NCBI RefSeq assembly: GCF_037975245.1
Contig: NC_092579.1
Span: 12,074,678-12,138,677, forward strand
DNA length: 64,000 bases
Direction of reading: 5' to 3'
Origin: Apostichopus japonicus
Taxonomy: Eukaryota > Echinodermata > Holothuroidea > Aspidochirotida > Stichopodidae
The translations under genes were made by a program, and so were the position numbers. Within the stretch, counting starts at the first letter, position 1. Each line of letters begins with the position of its first letter. This document shows, in pieces, positions 11,901-21,700 of the stretch. The notes beneath the pieces are model-generated. The model searched no databases. It was given only the letters and a program-made list of their open reading frames with translations, and was not told the DNA's origin.

Positions 11901-12529
11901 AACTATCTTCTTTATTCCATTTCCATTGAGAAAAAGAAATCCTGTTTGTCCAGATTTTTGAGTTCCACCCCCCTAATTACATTGCCTATCCTTCCTCAGC
12001 CCCCATGGTAACCCTATCGTCGCCCCATACCTGTTTAAACTATCAGAGTTCTGGCTTGGTTCTGTTCATGAAATTTGAATGCTTTAAGACAGTAAGAAGA
12101 CGTGTATAATATATCTCTTTTCCCCAAACAGAATGGACCAAATTTACTACTATGCAATCCCAGAAATGGTTTTATGGTGCGCTATGCACTTGCATGATTG
12201 TACATCCGTCAATAACAGTGTACTACGAAGACCTTGTCAGCAATACCGAATCAGAATTAAGAAGAATTCTCACATTCTTAAATGTGAACGCTTCTTCGGA
12301 GAGAATGAAGTGCGCGATGTCACATTCAAAGCGAGTTTTCCGAAAGTACGAAGGCAGATCAGAGAAACTGAATATCGATCCTTATACGGATGAGATGAAG
12401 GTTTTTATTAATAATAAAATTCAAGCATTGCGAAGACAGTTTGGATTTAAGGATTGCGGGGTTATACCGCAGTATGAGGTTATACCTTCACCTCAAGTGA
12501 ATCAAACTAAAGTTAAAGAAACAGGATGA
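8652..12529 (+). CDS. WSCD-like type II membrane sulfotransferase, gene 2 (4 exons, 360 aa)
   Basis: Spliced model: 8652-8961, 9881-10045, 10955-11164, 12132-12529; 1083 nt including the stop, all introns GT-AG and phase 1. It is a tandem paralogue of the gene at 2296-5536: exons 2 and 3 have identical lengths (165 and 210 nt), and exon 1 ends share KPYIDT.ER..ML. Residues ~6-31 form a hydrophobic signal anchor, followed by a Lys/Arg-rich stem. Motifs: PAPS-loop-like SEGSGSTWLR (126-135), GFHGE (159-163), LIVKSNGP, RNPFDTIISS (199-208) and VYYEDLVSN. As in gene 1, the usual basic loop residue and the catalytic-type His of KTH are missing. The C-terminus is about 13 residues longer than in gene 1. 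The substrate is unknown; Golgi carbohydrate sulfation is the family expectation. Confidence 0.83.
9881..10045 (+). CDS. Gene 2 exon 2: PAPS-loop exon (165 nt)
   Basis: Acceptor tattgtcacag ends at 9880; donor gtaatt starts at 10046. It encodes ESDCTDVK.APKGSM, the SEGSGSTWLRYLLE loop and TGSHYRDSKDYM. Same length and phase as in gene 1. Confidence 0.9.
10955..11164 (+). CDS. Gene 2 exon 3: GFHGE to 3'-phosphate motif (210 nt)
   Basis: Acceptor gattctaacag ends at 10954; donor gtaact starts at 11165. It encodes GFHGESLDPLE, LIVKSNGPNIT and ILIRNPFDTIISS. The RNPF form is closer to the usual family motif than RDPY in gene 1. Confidence 0.9.
12132..12529 (+). CDS. Gene 2 exon 4: C-terminal sulfotransferase exon and stop
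   Basis: Acceptor ccccaaacag ends at 12131. It encodes EWTKFTTMQSQKW, VHPSITVYYEDLVSNTESELRR, FLNVNASSERM and FRKYEGRSE, with TGA at 12527-12529. Long stretches are identical to gene 1 even at synonymous positions. Confidence 0.9.
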
Positions 12530-13344
12530 TCCATACAGTTCTTCATGTATATATGGTAAGCGTATGATAAGGGGCAGGGGGCAGGGGGGCATGGGGGGAT
12601 TCACATAACCACCTCCTTCGTTTGACTGGTGGAAAACGTTCAGTCGGTGGATTTGTTGACTTTCAGTCGGAGAAGAATTAGACCACTCCTTGAGTCTTTA
12701 CGTAGTTGTAGACATCACTCATAGTCAAAACATGCTTTAGAATTCACAATTTGACTTTCACACTTTTCAGTATTTTTTTTGTTGCCTAATTGGGGATTAG
12801 GGGGGGGGGGGAATCCACACCTTCCTACACGAGGGGGGGGGGCATTTTCCACGACCACTGGGCTACACTGCCTCCTGTTTATGTCTCTGTCCCTTCAGTA
12901 AAGGATCATGCCCCTATACCAAGGGATCGTATTTTAGAAACTCCCCTCTTCCCCCCCTACCACTTCACTTTGGAGATCATGTGCACGTGCAAGTTTAAGG
13001 GTAAAGTCAAGGTTTTGAATAACGGTAAGGGGGTAAGTGTAAGAGCTAGTTGTACGATTGAGGGTTTTATGAGGGTGACGGGTACCTATATAAACATACA
13101 TTTTAGCCTATATGATATGACTGACATGTATACTTTATCCTAACGAAAGATATATATTTGAGTCGGGGCATTTGTCTTAATTTTAACTAATTGGGAGGAT
13201 AATATAAGGTTATATTGAGTTGCACAATGAATAATGTACACCATGACGTAGGGCGATGGAAAAAATGTCATTGGATAAATGTTGCCGTGTACATGCGACC
13301 TCCGTTGTTTTTTCATGTGTGTTCTTTATTTAAACAGTACGTCT
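12530..13344. other. Downstream spacer, G-rich, no gene seen
   Basis: 3' flank of the second sulfotransferase. It has G/C homopolymers (about 12801-12812 and 12832-12841). An open frame at 12790-13143 is opened by G runs and has no recognisable domain. Confidence 0.55.
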
Positions 13345-14125
13345 TCAGTGCCACCTCACTTCGGTAAAAATTAAGTAAATACAAACAACTTGTCTTTGGT
13401 TGCCTTACGGCCTGTTGACCCCAGAGTATGTCACCCCCCCCCCCCCCAAGAGGAAAAGTACAGGCCTGCCTAAGGTCCAACTTTGGTATCTCTGTCACAC
13501 TGTTTGACTATCCCGACATATTTAACATCATTCAATGTTACCTGCCCTATGGTGAGATTTAAAACCGTCAGGAAGGCGTATTTTTAAGCTTTTTAGTAAA
13601 GCTCAAATTCGTGGCGAGTACAAAAGAACTGAAGAGTACTAATCACGGTGTATAAATTATCTTGTTATTACATTCTTTCAGGCAATGTTTTTATCATCGG
13701 TGACCGGACACGGAGAATATCAATTTTAGAATGACTCTTTGCATTTATCTACTAAATAAATTTATATATTACTATTTATTATCTTTTAAGTGGAAACTTT
13801 GTACTGAAGAGGGTTATCGCACGATAACAAATACACACATGTCCTCCAAATCAAATCACATCAGCGACCAACCACGTGACAAGTGCCATTTATCTATGAA
13901 CCGACCTTGACACAAAACTATGCGGCGGGGTTATAGGTCTTCATTTTGTTGGTGGCGTCATCTATTGTTTATAGCCGCTTGAATATATTTGGCAGGCACT
14001 ATGAATAATTACCATATGCAACTAATGGATAATCCAGGACCTGTTGTTCTCATTTTTATTTAAAATGCTTACTAAAAAAACTTGGATATGAAGAAGAAAG
14101 AATGATACGAAGACAATTTTGTTTT
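13345..14125. repeat. Segmental duplication, copy A
   Basis: Collinear with 15050-15830 over ~780 bp with many substitutions and small indels. Shared landmarks include a C run after the gttgcc segment, gacatatttaacat, the tggaaactttgtactg..ggttatcgcacgataacaa block, and ggcaggcactatgaataattacca. No open frame survives in both copies, so it is probably non-coding or an old transposon. Confidence 0.82.
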
Positions 14126-15049
14126 AAAACATTCACGGCATTGTTGACCTCCTTGTATGTAACTTGAACATAGACTAAACTCAAAGCTGTGGCAAATATT
14201 GTTACGGGTCGCAAGATGATGAGTTTATGACAAGTTTAAAGCTTGTCTGGAAAATCTTCCGAAGTTTATTTGTAATTGTTTTTAATAATGATCACTTTTT
14301 GATACCCCATTGTTATCTTTTCTGACGATATAATGGAACAGGTTTTAAGAGACGAATCTCACAAAATGTTTAGTGCAGACATCATTTACCAGCAGCAGTT
14401 AGCAGTTATGTTTACAACGCTTAATTAAGCGACCACAAATGTGGGAGAAACACGCATGATTTTAGGGATTACAACTTGCATGTTGGGTGGCTTCCACTTC
14501 AACATTTAAACTCAAATTTGGAATCTTTTCAACTTAGAAAGTCATTTTAGATGGGAAAACCGTAGATTGCTCTTGGATGAGAAACCCACCATTATAACCC
14601 GGCCGGGAATCGAACCCCGAACCTCCCTATTGCTAAGCCTAATTGCTTCAAATGCCACAGCCTTTATCCACTCCGCCACAGCACCGGTATATACCATAGG
14701 TTTTACTTACCTGAATCTTGAGAACCTCAAGCATGGTCACCTATGGTTTGGGGGTAATCTATGGTCAGAGCGGGATTTTTACCAGTGGGAAATAAAGTTG
14801 GACCTAAGGCTCACGATTTAGTGGGGACAAATGAAAAGAAAGATATTGGGAAACGTGACAAATGAGAAATGTTTCACCGAAGATATTTCAGTGAACACTT
14901 TTGTTAAAGTTGTCTCTGCATATTGTTTCGTAATTACAGGGTTCATCAAATTCCAAAATACATCAATGGAAAGCAATGAGGTAGATCTATATAATGCACA
15001 CCAATGTGCCTTCGTTGGATACACACACATTGACTTCGCAACTGGATTT
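14126..15049. other. Spacer between the two duplication copies, holds one SINE
   Basis: No protein gene recognised. The open frame at 14831-15214 overlaps the start of the second duplication copy and is not conserved in the first. The only identified element is the minus-strand SINE at about 14530-14689. Confidence 0.55.
14530..14689 (-). mobile_element. tRNA-derived SINE with class II (Leu/Ser-like) head
   Basis: On the minus strand a perfect A box tggcggagtgg (14669-14679) and B box ggttcgattcc (about 14606-14616) lie over 50 bases apart, a class II spacing. The head starts ggtgctgtggcggagtgg. The T arm can pair (cgggg/cccgg), but the 3' end lacks a matching acceptor strand and continues into an unrelated tail, so a SINE or tRNA pseudogene is likelier than a functional tRNA. 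Confidence 0.6.
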
Positions 15050-15830
15050 AAAATGTTAACACAAACACCTGTCTTTGTTGCCTCACGTCCTATAGAGTTT
15101 GTCTGGCCCACCCCCCCCCCCCAATGTCCCCCAATGTACCCCTCCCTCAGGCCTGTCCATGGTCTCTTACTGCGAATGTCAAAACATTTGACTATCCTGA
15201 CATATTTAACATAATTTAATGTTATCTGCTCCATAATGAGAATTAGAACCGGATGGCGTATATTTGGGAACTTGTGGTAGAGTTCAAATTCGTGGCGATT
15301 GCACAGGACTGAAGAGCTGTATAGAGCTCTATAGAGAGTATAATCGAGGAGTTGAAACTGTCTTGTTTCATTCGAGGTGTTATTCCATTGTCCCGGGCAA
15401 TGTTTAAATCATCGGTGACTGGACACGGAAGAACAGATAAGAGTGTCAATTTTTAGTATGACTCAATGCATTTATCTATTAACTATTTATTATCTTTTAA
15501 GTGGAAACTTTGTACTGCAGACGGTTATCGCACGATAACAACTACACACATGTCCTCCAAATCAAATCAGCGACCAGCAGGTGAATATTAACTACCATTT
15601 ATCTATGAACGACCTGGCACAAAACTATACAGGGTTATACTACTAGGTAGGGCTTCATTTCGTTGGTGGCGTCCAACAGTCGCCTGAATATATTTGGCAG
15701 GCACTATGAATAATTACCACATGTAACTAATGGATAATCTGGACCTGTTGTTCTCATTTCCATTTAACATACTTTAAAACGTACTTGAATATGAAGAAAA
15801 AAAGATATGAAGAGAATTTCATTTTATATA
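15050..15830. repeat. Segmental duplication, copy B
   Basis: Partner of 13345-14125 in the same orientation, about 1.7 kb away. It ends where the (TA)n tract begins. Differences are scattered, so this is an old event. Confidence 0.82.
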
Positions 15831-15835
15831 CATAT

Positions 15836-15861
15836 ATATCTAAATATATAATATATATATA

Positions 15862-15921
<60 letters not shown>
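15836..15921. repeat. (TA)n microsatellite left of the palindrome
   Basis: TA dinucleotides with a few interruptions, immediately left of the large palindrome. A second tract lies at about 16285-16340 on the other side. Confidence 0.95.
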
Positions 15922-15924
<3 letters not shown>

Positions 15925-16087
15925 ATATGTGTTGATGCTAGTTGAGACTAGTGGAACACTAGTAGTTGTAACTCGCGTTTTAGCGATCCTCAGACAACTG
16001 ATCAGTTGTCTGACGATCGCTTAAACGCGTGAAACTCGAGTTACAACTACTAGTGTTCCACTAGTCTCAACTAGCATCAACACATAT
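15925..16087. repeat. 163-bp imperfect palindrome (cruciform-capable)
   Basis: The left arm (from atatgtgttgatgc) is repeated in reverse complement on the right (to gcatcaacacatat). The centre is a perfect 22-bp palindrome, cagacaactgatcagttgtctg being its reading at 15991-16012 split as 11+11. The arms differ by a few bases and a ~9-bp insertion in the right arm. It contains inner palindromic words such as actagt and gatc. Confidence 0.9.
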
Positions 16088-16262
16088 TCCGCTCTGTCCA
16101 CTGGACATAGAGCACTCTGCGCCAAGATATAACTGATCAGTTGTCTGACGATCGCTAAAACGTGTGAAACTCCGAGTTACAACAACTAGTGTTCCACTAG
16201 TCTCAACTAGCATCAACACATATTCCGCTCTGTCCACTGGACATAGAGCACTCTGCGCCAAG
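16000..16262. repeat. Direct duplication of the palindrome's right half (~133-bp period)
   Basis: The segment 16000-16128 recurs at about 16133-16262 with a few changes, including the odd palindrome gtccactggac and the ending ctctgcgccaaga. The minus-strand open frame at 16067-16273 is only this duplication read through. Confidence 0.88.
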
Positions 16263-16284
16263 AAAGACGCCAACCAACCAACTC

Positions 16285-16340
16285 TATATATTGTATATAT
16301 ATATATATATATTGTACATATATATATATATATATATATA
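16285..16340. repeat. (TA)n microsatellite right of the palindrome
   Basis: TA dinucleotides interrupted by ttgta, mirroring the left tract. Confidence 0.9.
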
Positions 16341-17299
16341 GAATGTTTTATCTATAAAAGTATATGAATTGTTCTCCTAGCCCCCACCCACAAGCTTTTA
16401 TGGGGAATGAAAGTGGGTCACTTTTGCATATTTTAATGGAGCGATGTTATGTTTCTTAGAGAACTGCATGATCATGAGAAACACTTCATAAACCTCTCAT
16501 ACCATAAATAGCCTTTGAGTCACTGATGAAATACATCACTTACTCCTAATGTGCATGACCTTTGACCTCAGAAAGTTGTTTCTTTTTAAGCAGTTATAAG
16601 AAGAAAAATATATCCCCTCGGTTGCAACCCTTCACCCCCCACCCCCACACCAAAAATCAACATAATGGGTCCCTGACTTTGGTCCCTACATTCACGCAAA
16701 TATCCCATGAATTTCATTTGTGATGTCCCCTAAGTTTACTTTTTGGCCCACTCTTCCAAATTATGCAATTTATTTTGGGAAAATATACATAGTTTCTAAG
16801 TTGTTAAGTAATGATATCTATCTTTCAATGTTAATATGCAAGTTGCAGATCTTGGCGTCTGAGTTTATCTTTTGTTTTGTCAATGACACGACATTGCCAA
16901 GTTGTTTAGTAGCCAAACGATACTACCATGTAACTATGCAGATGATGGCATCTATAGCTATATCCTGTGTGTTGTCGTAGCTACGAATTTTCGCATTTAA
17001 TGATATTAATACAGTGTTGGGATTAGTTACACAAACTGTAGAAACGTGCAAAATCGAAGGAAAAGAGTAGGGATTTGTCAATGAGGATATAAGTTATAAT
17101 AGCCTGTATATTTTCCATCGTACCGCTGATGGTCGGATATTTTAGCTTCTGAAACCGGAATGCAAACATGCATTGTGGTTTTGATGATGTAACATGAGCA
17201 GTTTTTATTCATGAATCTGATGTTATGTATAGTGAGGGTGTACAACATACTTGATCTTAGTAATACAGTGAAAGCAGTGTGATGTGACAAGCAATAAAT
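16341..17299. other. Unique sequence, no gene recognised
   Basis: Contains one copy of the word gacctttgacctc (about 16559-16571) also found in the tandem repeat farther right. The 86-codon open frame at 16720-16980 has no recognisable motif or splice context. Confidence 0.5.
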
Positions 17300-18005
17300 T
17301 CATAATGACTATTGACCTCAATAACAGGCTTCTTGTCAATGTGGTACAATAACATACCAAATGTGCGATCTGCCCAAGCTTCCCTTACGATATTATGTTT
17401 CGGAAGGTGTGTTAAAGTAGAGAGACAGGTACAGTAAGCGGGGAGTGAAGTAAACGTTTAATGTTTCTTGATTTTAAATGACCTATGACTTCCACCAAAA
17501 GCAACAATAGGCTGTTTAAATTTGATATGGTACATCTTTAAACCAAATATGAGATCTATCCAAGCTCCCAATATTGAGATATCATGTTTAAAAGGTTTAC
17601 AAGGTAAGCGGGGAGTGAAGTAAACGTTTAACGTTTCTTGACTTCAAATGACCTATGACTTCCACCAAAAGCAACAATAGGCTGTTTAAATTTGATATGG
17701 TACATCTTTAAACCAAATATGAGATCTATCCAAGCTCCCAATATTGAGATATCATGTTTACAAGGTTTTTACAATTTCACCTCTGATAACCCCAAATGAC
17801 CTCCACTAAAAACAATAGGCTTCTTGTACTCAACGTGGTACTTCTACACACCAAATATGAGGTCTGCCCAACCTTCCCTTCTTATATCGTTTTTACAAGG
17901 AATTTACAATTTCACCTCTGGTGACCCCAAATGACCTTTGACCTCCACCAAAAAAAATATGCTTCTTATATTTAATGTGGTACTTTTTCACACCAAATAT
18001 GAGGT
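17300..18005. repeat. Degenerate tandem repeat family (gacctccacc...aataggcttcttg)
   Basis: Five or so diverged units share aaatgacct..gacttccacc, aacaataggct, a tggtac..ct segment and accaaatatgag.tct. The same family recurs at about 19724-19810. Unit boundaries are blurred and lengths range from about 120 to 170 bp. Confidence 0.75.
17434..17773. repeat. Recent 170-bp tandem duplication inside the degenerate array
   Basis: 17434-17603 and 17604-17773 are nearly identical (gtaagcggggagtgaag to the atcatgttta end), differing at only a few bases, whereas neighbouring units are strongly diverged. Confidence 0.92.
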
Positions 18006-18402
18006 ACACACACATGTATATATTTCTTTACTTCCTTGCCAACACGAAAGTTTTTGAACATTTTTTGGGAAATTTTTTAATCAATTTTTTTTATAAATCA
18101 AATATAGCAAACATAATTGATTAACTATTTATTTAAACTCCGTTCAGTTCATAATGAAACTGATAAAACACCAGATACCTTGCTTGAAATCATTACTTAG
18201 TTGTCAGCAAAGATACCTGTCCACACACATATAGCATGTGGTTAAGCTGCTGCCTGGCAGAGTGATGTTGAATACTGCTCTCATCTCAACTGACTTCTTT
18301 GTCAGCTGATTACAGTAAGTATAACATATATATCTGCTCTTTAATAGCTTTGTCTGGACAATATCATTAAATAGATTTCTGTCCATTATTGTTTACACTT
18401 AT
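18006..18402. other. 3' flank of the AROS gene, no feature seen
   Basis: AT-rich sequence lying downstream of the minus-strand AROS gene. No convincing open frame. Confidence 0.5.
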
Positions 18403-18579
18403 TCATGAAAACTCAGATTCTTCTTGAATGACATTTTCCAACCATTCACCATATTGTGTCAGTTGGAAATCTGGAAGGATCCTCAGTGACGTAGAAGGAC
18501 CAAAGGTATCTCTGCTTCTTCCAAATATGTATCCGGAATCCTTGGAAATTACTGAAAAACTTATGTCACCTTGCATCAA
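18403..18579 (-). other. In-frame open extension after the AROS stop codon
   Basis: Directly after the TAG at 18580-18582 the same frame stays open for 58 codons to a TGA at 18403-18405. The peptide (starting LMQGDISFS and containing SKDSGYIFGRS) has ordinary protein-like composition. It could be 3' UTR open by chance, a readthrough extension, or a former C-terminus cut off by a recent stop. Human AROS ends at the EEDF..F...Y segment, so the family norm favours UTR. Confidence 0.4.
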
Positions 18580-18771
18580 CTAACTTTGGAAGTCCAACAG
18601 TAAATTGTCAATTTTTCGTCTAGCCACGTAGTCCTTCTCAAAGTTTGCAAAATCTTCTTCAGAAAATGCTGACGTTTCTACTTTCGCTTCTGTGACGGGA
18701 AGAGGGTTGTCTTTGGTGAGTTTTCCTCTGGAATGATCTATTATCTGTTGACGTAAAATATAAAAGCAGTT
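18580..18771 (-). CDS. RPS19BP1: AROS exon 4 and stop
   Basis: Acceptor aactgttcag ends at 18772. It encodes NCFYILRQQ, GKLTKDN and the hallmark FSEEDFANFEKDY, ending LLLDFQS with TAG at 18580-18582. About 13 residues follow the point where vertebrate AROS ends. Confidence 0.82.
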   Translation of the reverse strand, partial: NCFYILRQQIIDHSRGKLTKDNPLPVTEAKVETSAFSEEDFANFEKDYVARRKIDNLLLDFQS

Positions 18772-21700
18772 CTGAACAGTTTGGAAATGACTGAAACTCC
18801 TAAACAACCAAAATGACGCCAAACTAGAAGTCCATCTCACGTTATATAAGTTTTGAAGATATACCCTCATAGCAGATTCATGGGAAAAAAGACTATATAG
18901 AAAGCTTCCTACCCATTTACTCGAAGATAGTACATCGCATTTGGCTGCTATTTTGCAATACTGCCCTCTGTAAACTTATAGATAACAATGTCAATGCATA
19001 AGCTGGACAAATATTTTCTTCACTGACAATTTTGATAGCATGAATAAAATCAAACGAATGCCAAATCATAACGGCTGCTTCAAAATGTGATTCAAAACAC
19101 GATTCAAATTCTACAAAATGTACACACAAAAAGTTAAAATGTTTAGTGGTTCCGATGCCCAAACATATTGGTATTACCAACATAGTGTGGTAAGCCATGA
19201 AATTGTACACACCAAACTTAAGAGAGATATCTATTGACTAATGCGGCAACATATAAAGGGAGGCACCAGGCATCAGTTATCACGTTGAAATAGTCTATTC
19301 AGTGACAGTATAACTAGACTTTCTACCTACACTGTGGATCTATTGAGAGCACAGTGGCAGCGATCAACTGTGGCTCTCAGAACTGGTCCAAAGACTAATG
19401 AAACTGTTTCATTGCGTATGTTGCTATTGAGCTGAGGGATCAGTTTCCTACTAATCGATCTCCCCAGTTTCTATCTATGGTCACACGTGACACCACCTAA
19501 TGACCCAATTAGTTGGAAGTTGAATGGGGCAACAGAGGCAACACTCCTAAGTGCTTCACCTACTGTGGGTTTGCATTATATTTGGGGAAGGGTTACAGGA
19601 AACAAAATCTGTGAAATGTCATTACTAGTATGTTTGTTTATCTTCTTTTTTCTTTTCTTTTTTAATTCACACTTTAAACAAGCTTTTTAGGGTTTGAAGA
19701 GCAGTAGGTAACGTAGCTGTTTAGAAGGTTTTCACAATTCGACCCCTGTTGACCCAAATGACCTCCATGAAAAACAGTAGGCTTCTTGAACTCAATGTGG
19801 TACTTCTACACTTCACCATCACCACCACCACCACCAACATCCCCATCACCATCACCAACTCTTACAAGCCTGCCAGAAACAAGGTCACAAAGCAGCCTGT
19901 TGAGCTTCATCTATATTACTATACAGCCATGGTGTTGGATAGATACATGGTGCATGGATTGGGGTGAGGATGTCTATTGCTTTCTTTGTATGTTAGCTCT
20001 TACTCCTCCATTTTACACCCTCATCTTTCTCACTCTCCGGGGACATCTATTCCACAAGTTTTCTTTGTTATACTTTCTTGGTAGTCTCAATCATTGAATT
20101 TTCTCTCCACCATATGTCCTCTTCTTTGTGTGTTTAATATCTTTTGTCTATTCTATAAATGAATGAATTCTCATATTTTATTAATGTCAATATTGATGTT
20201 CCCTCTATTGTGTTTGAACATTATCTCTCTTGGTAAAGCTTCATGATGGATTGGTTGATAGAGATAAAACCGATTAACGTAAAAAAACAAATTTGAAAAA
20301 AATGTTTTGATATGGCTATTAGAATACCAAACAATGGACTAACATACATTTATGAGATTTGGATCAGCCAATGCCAGTTCAATCAATCAATCAATCAATC
20401 AATCAGAAGACATTTATATAGCGCCAAAGTCAACAGAAATTGTTCAAAGGCGCTATTAGCCTTGGTCATAGGTAACTTGTCACACCTACACACCAAAGTA
20501 AGCGCAATTCAATCAATCTCTCCTGGGGCACCACAGTGCACCACAACCACGTGTCCCCCGGGGGACTTCCCATAGGGTGCAGCCAGAAACCGGCGCACGC
20601 AACTATATTTACAAGTTACCTCGCAAGTCCCCATTTATACACCTGGGTGAAGAGAGGCAATGGAGATAAAGTGCCTTGCCCAAAGACACAACGTAATGAT
20701 CTGGCCAGGGCTCGAACCTGTAATCCTTAGATCACCAGTCCACTGCCTGAACCACTTGACCACAACGCTCTCAGTTGACTGAAGGTGCATTCTAGCAAAC
20801 AATTTTTAGGGGAAACAGAGAATACACAATGTGGTATTCAAACAGTTTTGATTTGTGCACTGGCAACAATAAAAACCAAACAGTTCTCTAGAAATTCATC
20901 TATTTGAAGGGAGAGAGTTGAAATCAATTTATAAATTTATTACCTTTTGAGCCTGAGATGAGAATCTTCCTTTATTTCCGTCTAATCTCAGTAAATAGTC
21001 AATGTTTTCCTCTGTTTGATCTTCTGCGTCGTCCTTTGAGAGTTTACCTAGGGAATGAGAAGGAAATTTGATATAGATTACTTTTTGGCAGTCTTGGATC
21101 CTGTGACTGTAGAAGGGAATGTATCACTTCAGTTTGTTGGACAAGAGTGACCAAGGACATGACCTTGAGCAAATTTGTCTTTGTTCAATGCAACCCACCA
21201 AGGCAAGGGCTGTTGGTTTCTCAAAAGTCCTTTCGAGATCCGGCTTTAGGAATCACAAATGACTTCGAGTTGGTTAGAATCATGTTTGATCTCTAGAGTA
21301 AGGCAAACATGTCACCAAAACAGAACTAGTATAGTTCGATACAGGTGAAAAAGCTAACAGTGGAATTACGACCTTCCTTACCGGTTAGGGTGCAGCATAT
21401 AAAGAGGGAGGCCCGGGTTCGAATCCCGGTGGAGGCTGGAAGTTTTTTCACTGCTCTGGATTTTACAACTCATTAATTTCAATTTATATATCTATATATA
21501 CATACAAACATATATTATAATATTGTCATAATAACATATATCTTGCTATTTCTGTGATTTTTGTTCATTTCTAAATGTATCAAGTGTTCCAACCAATATG
21601 TGTCAATTTAGTTCTTCGATTTCAGTGACGTGAATTCAAAGTTGTCTGTTATTGAGGAATAATGGACACGCATAGTCGAGGTGAACCAAAATGAGATATT

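Noticed and set aside
12790-13143. 117-codon plus-strand frame after gene 2
   Set aside because: Opened by long G runs, low-complexity start, no domain.
14600-14689. Functional tRNA-Leu/Ser gene on the minus strand
   Set aside because: Both promoter boxes are perfect, but the acceptor strands do not pair and the sequence runs into a SINE-like tail.
14831-15214. Overlapping 127- and 138-codon frames on opposite strands
   Set aside because: They overlap the start of a duplicated segment, and neither frame is kept in the other copy at 13345-14125.
16720-16980. 86-codon plus-strand frame
   Set aside because: No recognisable domain, no repeat support and no splice context; consistent with chance.
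18917-19210. 97-codon minus-strand frame in AROS intron 3
   Set aside because: No family resemblance, no splice signals consistent with the AROS frame, and AROS is complete without it.
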